Position numbers and translations under genes: made by a program. Below are positions 25,975 through 37,600 of a DNA stretch of 64,000 nt, in pieces. The notes below the pieces were generated by a model. It was not told where the DNA came from and did not search any database. It worked only from the letters and a program-made list of their open reading frames with translations. Every line of letters begins with the position of its first letter. Position 1 is the first letter of the stretch. The DNA is from Chamaea fasciata. Taxonomy: Eukaryota > Chordata > Aves > Passeriformes > Sylviidae. The stretch is taken from contig JARCOQ010000066.1 in assembly GCA_029207755.1 (NCBI GenBank), positions 124,001 through 188,000 on the forward strand, given 5' to 3'.

Positions 25975-26025
25975 TCTGGTGTCCATCCTCACCAGTGTCC
26001 AGCTGGAATCCATGGCTCTGGCGTC
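25975..26025. repeat. Extra 42 bp unit with TCCATCCTCACCAGTGTCC
   Basis: A single added 42 bp unit, recognised by CATCCTCACCAG in place of CATCCACACCAG, distinguishes 839 bp from 797 bp blocks and 2683 bp from 2641 bp spacings. It is present near 25.98, 31.35, 33.28, 44.33, 48.91, 54.28 and 56.21 kb and absent from the 4160 bp HOR. Its presence near 48.91 kb is one of the markers showing that the right side of the 48.1-48.6 kb junction comes from the 43.5-44.4 kb type. Confidence 0.8.
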
Positions 26026-27312
26026 CATCTAGACCAGTGTCCATTCATAGGAGATCCATGGTCTGGGGCCCATCCAGACCACTGGCCATCCAGAGTGGGA
26101 TCCATGCCTCGGGGTCTGGCAAGACCACTATCAATACAAGGTGGGAGGAATGGCTCTGGTCACCATCCGGACCAGTGTCCATCTGGACCAGTCTCCATCT
26201 GGATTCAGATCTATGACTCTGGTTGCTAACTGGAGCAGTATCCATCCAGAGTGGACTCCATGGCCCATGCATCCATCCAGAACAGGTTCCAATTTGGATC
26301 TATGGCTCTTGTGTCCATCCAGAACTGTGTCCATCCAGAGACGGATCCATGGCTCTGGAGTCCATCCAGACCAGTATCCACCAACAGTGGGATCCATGGC
26401 TCTGCGTTCCATCTGGAGCAGTATCCATCCAGAGTCCAATCCAAGACTCTGCTGTCCATCTGGAGCAGTATCCATCCAGAGTCCAATCCAAGACTCTGCT
26501 CTCCATCCAGAACACAGTCAAGCTGGGATCCAAGGCTCTGATGTCTATCCATACCAGTGTCCATCCACAGTGGGATCCATGGCACTGGTGTCCATCGAGA
26601 CCACTGTCCAGTTGGGATCCACGGCTCTGGTGTCCATCTGGATGCGTTGCTGTGCTGTCCATTCAAACCAGGCTCCATCCAGAGAGGGATGCATGGCTCT
26701 TGTGTCCATCACGAGTAGTGTGCATTCAGAGTGGGATTCATGGCTCTGGTGTCCATCCAGACCAGTGTCAAGCTGGGATCCATAGCTCTTTTGTCTATTC
26801 AGGCAAGCGTCCATCCAGAGTGGAAGCCAGGGTTCTGCTGTCTATCCAGACCAGTGTCCATCCAGAGCGGACACCATTACTCTGGTGTGCATCTCTACCT
26901 GCGTCCATCCACAGTGGCATCCATTGCTCTGGTGTCCATCCTGACCACTGTCAATCCACTGTGGGATCCATGGCTCTGGGGTCTATTCACAGCAGCGTCC
27001 ATCCAGATTGGGATCCGTGGCTCTTATGTCCATCCAAACCAGTGTCCATCCACAGTGGCATCCATGGCTCTGGTGTCCATCCACACCAGTGTCCAGCTGG
27101 AATCCATGGCTCTGGCGTCCATCTAGACCAGTGTCCATTCATAGGGGATCCATGGTCTGGGGCCCATCCAGACCACTGGCCATCCAGAGTGGGATGCATG
27201 CCTCGGGGTCTGGCAAGACCACTATCAATACAAGGTGGGAGGAATGGCTCTGGTCACCATCCGGACCAGTGTCCATCTGGACCAGTCTCCATCTGGATTC
27301 GGATCTATGACT

Positions 27313-28109
27313 CTGGTTGCTAACTGGAGCAGTATCCATCCAGAGTGGAATCCATGGCCCTTGCATCCATCCAGAACAGGTTCCAATTTGGATCTATGGC
27401 TCTTGTGTCCATCCAGAACTGTGTCCATCCAGAGACGGATCCATGGCTCTGGAGTCCATCCAGACCAGTATCCACCAACAGTGGGATCCATGGCTCTGCG
27501 TTCCATCTGGAGCAGTATCCATCCAGAGTCCAATCCAAGACTCTGCTGTCCATCTGGAGCAGTATCCATCCAGAGTCCAATCCAAGACTCTGCTCTCCAT
27601 CCAGAACACAGTCAAGCTGGGATCCAAGGCTCTGATGTCTATCCATACCAGTGTCCATCCAGAGCGGACACCATTACTCGGGTGTGCATCTCTACCTGCG
27701 TCCATCCACAGTGGCATCCATTGCTCTGGTGTCCATCCTGACCACTGTCAATCCACTGTGGGATCCATGGCTCTGGGGTCTATTCACAGCAGCGTCCATC
27801 CAGATTGGGATCCGTGGCTCTTATGTCCATCCAAACCAGTGTCCATCCACAGTGGCATCCATTGCTCTGGTGTCCATCCACACCAGTGTCCAGCTGGAAT
27901 CCATGGCTCTGGCGTCCATCTAGACCAGTGTCCATTCATAGGGGATCCATGGTCTGGGGCCCATCCAGACCACTGGCCATCCAGAGTGGGATGCATGCCT
28001 CGGGGTCTGGCAAGACCACTATCAATACAAGGTGGGAGGAATGGCTTTGGTCACCATCCGGACCAGTGTCCATCTGGACCAGTCTCCATCTGGATTCGGA
28101 TCTATGACT
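27313..28109. repeat. 797 bp block, 297 bp deletion derivative
   Basis: Compared with the 1094 bp block at 26,219, this block jumps at 27,660/27,661 from CCATACCAGTGTCCATCC straight to AGAGCGGACACC. The missing segment corresponds to 26,567-26,863 (297 bp) and is flanked by the direct repeat ACCAGTGTCCATCCA. The same junction is found after 29261, 31098, 33031, 34964 and 36565 in super-unit 1, and after 46012, 47613, 50586, 52187, 54024, 55957, 57890 and 59491 in super-unit 2. The 839 bp blocks carry this deletion plus one extra 42 bp unit. None of the 4160 bp HOR copies shows the junction. Confidence 0.85.
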
Positions 28110-30750
28110 CTGGTTGCTAACTGGAGCAGTATCCATCCAGAGTGGAATCCATGGCCCTTTCATCCATCCAGAACAGGTTCCAATTTGGATCTATGGCTCT
28201 TGTGTCCATCCAGAACTGTGTCCATCCAGGGACGGATCCATGGCTCTGGAGTCCATCCAGACCAGTATCCACCAAGAGTGGGATCCATGGCTCTGCGTTC
28301 CATCTGGAGCAGTATCCATCCAGAGTCCAATCCAAGACTCTGCTGTCCATCTGGAGCAGTATCCATCCAGAGTCCAATCCAAGACTCTGCTCTCCATCCA
28401 GAACACAGTCAAGCTGGGATCCATAGCTCTGATGTCTATCCATACCAGTGTCCATCCACAGTGGGATCCATGGCACTGGTGTCCATCGAGACCACTGTCC
28501 AGTTGGGATCCACGGCTCTGGTGTCCATCTGGATGCGTTGCTGTGCTGTCCATTCAAACCAGGCTCCATCCACAGAGGGATGCATGGCTCTTGTGTCCAT
28601 CACGAGTAGTGTGCATTCAGAGTGGGATTCATGGCTCTGGTGTCCATCCAGACCAGTGTCAAGCTGGGATCCATAGCTCTTTTGTCTATTCAGGCAAGCG
28701 TCCATCCAGAGTGGAAGCCAGGGTTCTGCTGTCTATCCAGACCAGTGTCCATCCAGAGCGGACACCATTACTCGGGTGTGCATCTCTACCTGCGTCCATC
28801 CACAGTGGCATCCATTGCCCTGGTGTCCATCCTGACCACTGTCAATCCACTGTGGGATCCATGGCTCTGGTGTCTATTCACAGCAGCGTCCATCCAGATT
28901 GGGATCCGTGGCTCTTATGTCCATCCAAACCAGTGTCCATCCACAGTGGCATCCATGGCTCTGGTGTCCATCCACACCAGTGTCCAGCTGGAATCCATGG
29001 CTCTGGCGTCCATCTAGACCAGTGTCCACCAACAGTGGGATCCATGGCTCTGCGTTCCATCTGGAGCAGTATCCATCCAGAGTCCAATCCAAGAATCTGG
29101 TGTCCATCTGGAGCAGTATCCATCCAGAGTCCAATCCAAGACTCTGCTGTCCATCTGGAGCAGTATCCATCCAGAGTCCAATCCAAGACTCTGCTCTCCA
29201 TCCAGAACACAGTCAAGCTGGGATCCAAGGCTCTGATGTCTATCCATACCAGTGTCCATCCAGAGCGGACACCATTACTCTGGTGTGCATCTCTACCTGT
29301 GTCCATCCACAGTGGCATCCATTGCTCTGGTGTCCATCCTGACCACTGTCAATCCACTGTGGGATCCATGACTCTGGGGTCTATTCACAGCAGCGTCCGT
29401 CTAGATTGGGATCCGTGGCTCTTATGTCCATCCAAACCAGTATCCATCCACAGTGGCATCCATTGCTCTGGTGTCCATCCACAGCAGTGTCCAGCTGGAA
29501 TCCATGGCTCTGGCGTCCGTCAAGACCAGTGTCCATTGATAGGGGAGCCATGGTCTGGTGCCCATCCAGACCACTGGCCATCCAGAGTGGGATCCATGCC
29601 TCGGGGTCTGGCAAGAGTCAATACAAGGTGGGAGGAATGGCTCTGGTCACCATCTAGTACTGTCCTTCAGCACCAGTGTCCATCTCGAGTCGAATCCATG
29701 CCTCCGGTTGCTATCTCCACAAGTGTCCATCAAGAGTGGAATCCATGGCCCTTGTATCCATCCAGACCAGGCTCCAATTTGGATCCATGGCTCGGGTGTC
29801 CATCCAGACCAGCATCCATCCAGAGACGGATCCATGGCTCTGGAGTCTATCCAGACTGGGATCCATCCAAAGTGGGATCCATGGCTCTGGTGTCCATCTG
29901 GAGCAGTATCCATCCAGAGTCCAATCCAAGACTCTGCTCTCCATCCAGAACACAGTCAAGCTGGGATCCAAGGCTCTGATGTCTATCCATACCAGTGTCC
30001 ATCCACAGTGGGATCCATGGCACTGGTGTCCATCGAGACCACTGTCCAGTTGGGATCCACGGCTCTGGTGTACATCTGGATGCGTGGCTGTGCTGTCCAT
30101 TCAAACCAGGCTCCATCCACAGAGGGATGCATGGCTCTTGTGTCCATCACGAGTAGTGTGCATTCAGAGTGGGATTCATGGCTCTGGTGTCCATCCAGAC
30201 CAGTGTCAAGCTGGGATCCATAGCTCTTTTGTCTATTCAGGCAAGCGTCCATCCAGAGTGGAAGCCAGGGTTCTGCTGTCTATCCAGACCAGTGTCCATC
30301 CAGAGCGGACACCATTACTCTGGTGTGCATCTCTACCTGCGTCCATCCACAGTGGCATCCATTGCTCTGGTGTCCATCCTGACCACTGTCAATCCACTGT
30401 GGGATCCATGGCTCTGGGGTCTATTCACAGCAGCGTCCATCCAGATTGGGATCCATGGCTCTTATGTCCATCCAAACCAGTGTCCATCCACAGTGGCATC
30501 CATGGCTCTGGTGTCCATCCACACCAGTGTCCAGCTGGAATCCATGGCTCTGGCGTCCATCTAGACCAGTGTCCATTCATAGGGGATCCATGGTCTGGGG
30601 CCCATCCAGACCACTGGCCATCCAGAGTGGGATGCATGCCTCGGGGTCTGGCAAGACCACTATCAATACAAGGTGGGAGGAATGGCTCTGGTCACCATCC
30701 GGACCAGCGTCCATCTGGACCCGTCTCCATCTGGATTCGGATCTATGACT
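28110..30750. repeat. 2641 bp fused block lacking one marker segment
   Basis: At 29,028/29,029 the sequence passes from CTAGACCAGTGTCCA directly into CCAACAGTGGGATCC. Against the block at 27.1-27.5 kb this removes 337 bp (27,138-27,474), including the CAATACAAGG marker and the CTGGTTGCTAACTGG phase marker; the flanks share ACCAGTRTCCA. The same junction recurs at 36,332, 47,380, 51,954 and 59,258. Just after it, a 47 bp unit is present in three copies. The fusion creates the longest open frame of the window (621 codons), which I regard as accidental. Confidence 0.8.
29050..29200. repeat. Triplicated 47 bp unit (local VNTR)
   Basis: The unit containing GTCCATCTGGAGCAGTATCC and ending in GTCCAATCCAAGACTCTG varies in copy number between blocks. 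It is single near 19,900, 38,260 and 61,190, double in most blocks (for example 200-290), and triple here and near 36,355-36,505, 47,400-47,550, 51,980-52,130 and 59,280-59,430. Loss of one copy accounts for the 47 bp shortening of the first super-unit segment relative to the 4160 bp HOR (3017 against 3062 bp, after a separate 2 bp gain at CTAGACCACTGTCC near 21.63 kb). Confidence 0.8.
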
Positions 30751-32683
30751 CTGGTTGCTAACTGGAGCAGTATCCATCCAGAGTGGAATCCATGGCCCTT
30801 GCATCCATCCAGAACAGGTTCCAATTTGGATCTATGGCTCTTGTGTCCATCCAGAACTGTGTCCATCCAGAGACGGATCCATGGCTCTGGAGTCCATCCA
30901 GATCAGTATCCACCAAGAGTGGGATCCATGGCTCTGCGTTCCATCTGGAGCAGTATCCATCCAGAGTCCAATCCAAGACTCTGCTGTCCATCTGGAGCAG
31001 TATCCATCCAGAGTCCAATCCAAGACTCTGCTCTCCATCCAGAACACAGTCAAGCTGGGATCCAAGGCTCTGATGTCTATCCATACCAGTGTCCATCCAG
31101 AGCGAACACCATTACTCTGGTGTGCATCTCTACCTGCGTCCATCCACAGTGGCATCCATTGCTCTGGTGTCCATCCTGACCACTGTCAATCCACTGTGGG
31201 ATCCATGGCTCTGGGGTCTATTCACAGCAGCGTCCATCCAGATTGGGATCCGTGGCTCTTATGTCCATCCAAACCAGTGTCCATCCAGAGTGGCATCCAT
31301 GGCTCTGGTGTCCATCCACAACAGTGTCCAGCTGGAATCCATGGCTCTGGTGTCCATCCTCACCAGTGTCCAGCTGGAATCCATGGCTCTGGCGTCCATC
31401 TAGACCAGTGTCCATTCATAGGGGATCCATGGTCTGGGGCCCATCCAGACCACTGGCCATCCAGAGTGGGATCCATGCCTCGGGGTCTGGCAAGACCACT
31501 ATCAATACAAGGTGGGAGGAATGGCTCTGGTCACCATCCGGACCAGTGTCCATCTGGACCAGTCTCCATCTGGATTCGGATCTATGACTCTGGTTGCTAA
31601 CTGGAGCAGTATCCATCCAGAGTGGAATCCATGGCCCATGCATCCATGCAGAAGAGGTTCCAATTTGGATCTATGGCTCTTGTGTCCATCCAGAACTGTG
31701 TCCATCCAGAGACGGATCCATGGCTCTGGAGTCCATCCAGACCAGTATCCACCAAGAGTGGGATCCATGGCTCTGCGTTCCATCTGGAGCAGTATCCATC
31801 CAGAGTCCAATCCAAGACTCTGCTGTCCATCTGGAGCAGTATCCATCCAGAGTCCAATCCAAGACTCTGCTCTCCATCCAGAACAAAGTCAAGCTGGGAT
31901 CCAAGGCTCTGATGTCTATCCATACCAGTGTCCATCCACAGTGGGATCCATGGCACTGGTGTCCATCGAGACCACTGTCCAGTTGGGATCCACAGCTCTG
32001 GTGTCCATCTGGATGCGTTGTTGTGCTGTCCATTCAAACCAGGCTCCATCCACAGAGGGATGCATGGCTCTTGTGTCCATCACGAGTAGTGTGCATTCAG
32101 AGTGGGATTCCTGGCTCTGGTGTCCATCCAGACCAGTGTCAAGCTGGGATCCATAGCTCTTTTGTCTATTCAGGCAAGCGTCCATCCAGAGTGGAAGCCA
32201 GGGTTCTGCTGTCTATCCAGACCAGTGTCCATCCAGAGCGGACACCATTACTCTGGTGTGCATCTCTACCTGCGTCCATCCACAGTGGCATCCATTGCTC
32301 TGGTGTCCATCCTGACCACTGTCAATCCACTGTGGGATCCATGGCTCTGGGGTCTATTCACAGCAGCGTCCATCCAGATTGGGATCCGTGGCTCTTATGT
32401 CCATCCAAACCAGTGTCCATCCACAGTGGCATCCATGGCTCTGGTGTCCATCCACACCAGTGTCCAGCTGGAATCCATGGCTCTGGCGTCCATCTAGACC
32501 AGTGTCCATTCATAGGGGATCCATGGTCTGGGGCCCATCCAGACCACTGGCCATCCAGAGTGGGATGCATGCCTCGGGGTCTGGCAAGACCACTATCAAT
32601 ACAAGGTGGGAGGAATGGCTCTGGTCACCATCCGGACCAGTGTCCATCTGGACCAGTCTCCATCTGGATTCGGATCTATGACT
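30751..32683. repeat. 1933 bp tandem duplication, copy 1 (super-unit 1)
   Basis: An 839 bp block followed by a 1094 bp block. Both this copy and the next carry private variants not seen in other blocks: GATCCACAGCTCTGG and GCGTTGTTGTGC near 32.0 kb, and GGGATTCCTGGCTC near 32.1 kb. The same pair of copies recurs in super-unit 2 at 53,677-57,542. Confidence 0.85.
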
Positions 32684-34616
32684 CTGGTTGCTAACTGGAG
32701 CAGTATCCATCCAGAGTGGAATCCATGGCCCTTGCATCCATCCAGAACAGGTTCCAATTTGGATCTATGGCTCTTGTGTCCATCCAGAACTGTGTCCATC
32801 CAGAGACGGATCCATGGCTCTGGAGTCCATCCAGACCAGTATCCACCAACAGTGGGATCCATGGCTCTGCGTTCCATCTGGAGCAGTATCCATCCAGAGT
32901 CCAATCCAAGACTCTGCTGTCCATCTGGAGCAGTATCCATCCAGAGTCCAATCCAAGACTCTGCTCTCCATCCAGAACACAGTCAAGCTGGGATCCAAGG
33001 CTCTGATGTCTATCCATACCAGTGTCCATCCAGAGCGGACACCATTACTCTGGTGTGCATCTCTACCTGCGTCCATCCACAGTGGCATCCATTGCTCTGG
33101 TGTCCATCCTGACCACTGTCAATCCACTGTGGGATCCATGGCTCTGGGGTCTATTCACAGCAGCGTCCATCCAGATTGGGATCCGTGGCTCTTATGTCCA
33201 TCCAAACCAGTGTCCATCCAGAGTGGCATCCATGGCTCTGGTGTCCATCCACAACAGTGTCCAGCTGGAATCCATGGCTCTGGTGTCCATCCTCACCAGT
33301 GTCCAGCTGGAATCCATGGCTCTGGCGTCCATCTAGACCAGTGTCCATTCATAGGGGATCCATGGTCTGGGGCCCATCCAGACCACTGGCCATCCAGAGT
33401 GGGATCCATGCCTCGGGGTCTGGCAAGACCACTATCAATACAAGGTGGGAGGAATGGCTCTGGTCACCATCCAGACCAGTGTCCATCTGGACCAGTCTCC
33501 ATCTGGATTCGGATCTATGACTCTGGTTGCTAACTGGAGCAGTATCCATCCAGAGTGGAATCCATGGCCCATGCATCCATCCAGAACAGGTTCCAATTTG
33601 GATCTATGGCTCTTGTGTCCATCCAGAACTGTGTCCATCCAGAGACGGATCCATGGCTCTGGAGTCCATCCAGACCAGTATCCACCAACAGTGGGATCCA
33701 TGGCTCTGCGTTCCATCTGGAGCAGTATCCATCCAGAGTCCAATCCAAGACTCTGCTGTCCATCTGGAGCAGTATCCATCCAGAGTCCAATCCAAGACTC
33801 TGCTCTCCATCCAGAACACAGTCAAGCTGGGATCCAAGGCTCTGATGTCTATCCATACCAGTGTCCATCCACAGTGGGATCCATGGCACTGGTGTCCATC
33901 GAGACCACTGTCCAGTTGGGATCCACAGCTCTGGTGTCCATCTGGATGCGTTGTTGTGCTGTCCATTCAAACCAGGCTCCATCCACAGAGGGATGCATGG
34001 CTCTTGTGTCCATCACGAGTAGTGTGCATTCAGAGTGGGATTCCTGGCTCTGGTGTCCATCCAGACCAGTGTCAAGCTGGGATCCATAGCTCTTTTGTCT
34101 ATTCAGGCAAGCGTCCATCCAGAGTGGAAGCCAGGGTTCTGCTGTCTATCCAGACCAGTGTCCATCCAGAGCGGACACCATTACTCTGGTGTGCATCTCT
34201 ACCTGCGTCCATCCACAGTGGCATCCATTGCTCTGGTGTCCATCCTGACCACTGTCAATCCACTGTGGGATCCATGGCTCTGGGGTCTATTCACAGCAGC
34301 GTCCATCCAGATTGGGATCCGTGGCTCTTATGTCCATCCAAACCAGTGTCCATCCACAGTGGCATCCATGGCTCTGGTGTCCATCCACACCAGTGTCCAG
34401 CTGGAATCCATGGCTCTGGCGTCCATCTAGACCAGTGTCCATTCATAGGGGATCCATGGTCTGGGGCCCATCCAGACCACTGGCCATCCAGAGTGGGATG
34501 CATGCCTCGGGGTCTGGCAAGACCACTATCAATACAAGGTGGGAGGAATGGCTCTGGTCACCATCCGGACCAGTGTCCATCTGGACCAGTCTCCATCTGG
34601 ATTCGGATCTATGACT
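32684..34616. repeat. 1933 bp tandem duplication, copy 2 (super-unit 1)
   Basis: Second copy of the 839+1094 bp pair, with the same private variants near 33.93-34.05 kb. It differs from copy 1 at several bases in its 5' part, for example CCACCAACAGTGGG here against CCACCAAGAGTGGG near 30.9 kb. The duplication is therefore older than the super-unit duplication that carries it. Confidence 0.85.
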
Positions 34617-37600
34617 CTGGTTGCTAACTGGAGCAGTATCCATCCAGAGTGGAATCCATGGCCCTTGCATCCATCCAGAACAGGTTCCAATTTGGATCTA
34701 TGGCTCTTGTGTCCATCCAGAACTGTGTCCATCCAGAGACGGATCCATGGCTCTGGAGTCCATCCAGACCAGTATCCACCAACAGTGGGATCCATGACTC
34801 TGCGTTCCATCTGGAGCAGTATCCATCCAGAGTCCAATCCAAGACTCTGCTGTCCATCTGGAGCAGTATCCATCCAGAGTCCAATCCAAGACTCTGCTCT
34901 CCATCCAGAACACAGTCAAGCTGGGATCCAAGGCTCTGATGTCTATCCATACCAGTGTCCATCCAGAGCGGACACCATTACTCTGGTGTGCATCTCTACC
35001 TGCGTCCATCCACAGTGGCATCCATTGCTCTGGTGTCCATCCTGACCACTGTCAATCCACTGTGGGATCCATGGCTCTGGGGTCTATTCACAGCAGCGTC
35101 CATCCAGATTGGGATCCGTGGCTCTTATGTCCATCCAAACCAGTGTCCATCCACAGTGGCATCCATTGCTCTGGTGTCCATCCACACCAGTGTCCAGCTG
35201 GAATCCATGGCTCTGGCGTCCATCTAGACCAGTGTCCATTCATAGGGGATCCATGGTCTGGGGCCCATCCAGACCACTGGCCATCCAGAGTGGGATGCAT
35301 GCCTCGGGGTCTGGCAAGACCACTATCAATACAAGGTGGGAGGAATGGCTCTGGTCACCATCCGGACCAGTGTCCATCTGGACCAGTCTCCATCTGGATT
35401 CGGATCTATGACTCTGGTTGCTAACTGGAGCAGTATCCATCCAGAGTGGAATCCATGGCCCTTGCATCCATCCAGAACAGGTTCCAATTTGGATCTATGG
35501 CTCTTGTGTCCATCCAGAACTGTGTCCATCCAGGGACGGATCCATGGCTCTGGAGTCCATCCAGACCAGTATCCACCAAGAGTGGGATCCATGGCTCTGC
35601 GTTCCATCTGGAGCAGTATCCATCCAGAGTCCAATCCAAGACTCTGCTGTCCATCTGGAGCAGTATCCATCCAGAGTCCAATCCAAGACTCTGCTCTCCA
35701 TCCAGAACACAGTCAAGCTAGGATCCAAGGCTCTGATGTCTATCCATACCAGTGTCCATCCACAGTGGGATCCATGGCACTGGTGTCCATCGAGACCACT
35801 GTCCAGTTGGGATCCACGGCTCTGGTGTCCATCTGGATGCGTTGCTGTGCTGTCCATTCAAACCAGGCTCCATCCACAGAGGGATGCATGGCTCTTGTGT
35901 CCATCACGAGTAGTGTGCATTCAGAGTGGGATTCATGGCTCTGGTGTCCATCCAGACCAGTGTCAAGCTGGGATCCATAGCTCTTTTGTCTATTCAGGCA
36001 AGCGTCCATCCAGAGTGGAAGCCAGGGTTCTGCTGTCTATCCAGACCAGTGTCCATCCAGAGCGGACACCATTACTCTGGTGTGCATCTCTACCTGCGTC
36101 CATCCACAGTGGCATCCATTGCCCTGGTGTCCATCCTGACCACTGTCAATCCACTGTGGGATCCATGGCTCTGGTGTCTATTCACAGCAGCGTCCATCCA
36201 GATTGGGATCCGTGGCTCTTATGTCCATCCAAACCAGTGTCCATCCACAGTGGCATCCATGGCTCTGGTGTCCATCCACACCAGTGTCCAGCTGGAATCC
36301 ATGGCTCTGGCGTCCATCTAGACCAGTGTCCACCAACAGTGGGATCCATGGCTCTGCGTTCCATCTGGAGCAGTATCCATCCAGAGTCCAATCCAAGACT
36401 CTGGTGTCCATCTGGAGCAGTATCCATCCAGAGTCCAATCCAAGACTCTGCTGTCCATCTGGAGCAGTATCCATCCAGAGTCCAATCCAAGACTCTGCTC
36501 TCCATCCAGAACACAGTCAAGCTGGGATCCAAGGCTCTGATGTCTATCCATACCAGTGTCCATCCAGAGCGGACACCATTACTCTGGTGTGCATCTCTAC
36601 CTGTGTCCATCCACAGTGGCATCCATTGCTCTGGTGTCCATCCTGACCACTGTCAATCCACTGTGGGATCCATGACTCTGGGGTCTATTCACAGCAGCGT
36701 CCGTCTAGATTGGGATCCGTGGCTCTTATGTCCATCCAAACCAGTATCCATCCACAGTGGCATCCATTGCTCTGGTGTCCATCCACAGCAGTGTCCAGCT
36801 GGAATCCATGGCTCTGGCGTCCGTCAAGACCAGTGTCCATTGATAGGGGAGCCATGGTCTGGTGCCCATCCAGACCACTGGCCATCCAGAGTGGGATCCA
36901 TGCCTCGGGGTCTGGCAAGAGTCAATACAAGGTGGGAGGAATGGCTCTGGTCACCATCTAGTACTGTCCTTCAGCACCAGTGTCCATCTCGAGTGGAATC
37001 CATGCCTCCGGTTGCTATCTCCACAAGTGTCCATCAAGAGTGGAATCCATGGCCCTTGTATCCATCCAGACCAGGCTCCAATTTGGATCCATGGCTCGGG
37101 TGTCCATCCAGACCAGCATCCATCCAGAGACGGATCCATGGCTCTGGAGTCTATCCAGACTGGGATCCATCCAAAGTAGGATCCATGGCTCTGGTGTCCA
37201 TCTGGAGCAGTATCCATCCAGAGTCCAATCCAAGACTCTGCTCTCCATCCAGAACACAGTCAAGCTGGGATCCAAGGCTCTGATGTCTATCCATACCAGT
37301 GTCCATCCACAGTGGGATCCATGGCACTGGTGTCCATCGAGACCACTGTCCAGTTGGGATCCACGGCTCTGGTGTCCATCTGGATGCGTGGCTGTGCTGT
37401 CCATTCAAACCAGGCTCCATCCACAGAGGGATGCATGGCTCTTGTGTCCATCACGAGTAGTGTGCATTCAGAGTGGGATCCATGGCTCTGGTGTCCATCC
37501 AGACCAGTGTCAAGCTGGGATCCATAGCTCTTTTGTCTATTCAGGCAAGCGTCCATTCAGAGTGGAAGCCAGGGTTCTGCTGTCTATCCAGACCAGTGTC

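Noticed and set aside
28114..29979. 621-codon open frame, also at 35,418, 46,466, 51,040 and 58,344
   Set aside because: It starts at TTG, is only satellite peptide repeats, and changes peptide register when it passes 47 bp units. Equally long-running frames exist in the other frames and on the other strand, and sister blocks interrupt it with single-base stops. Its length comes from the 337 bp fusion.
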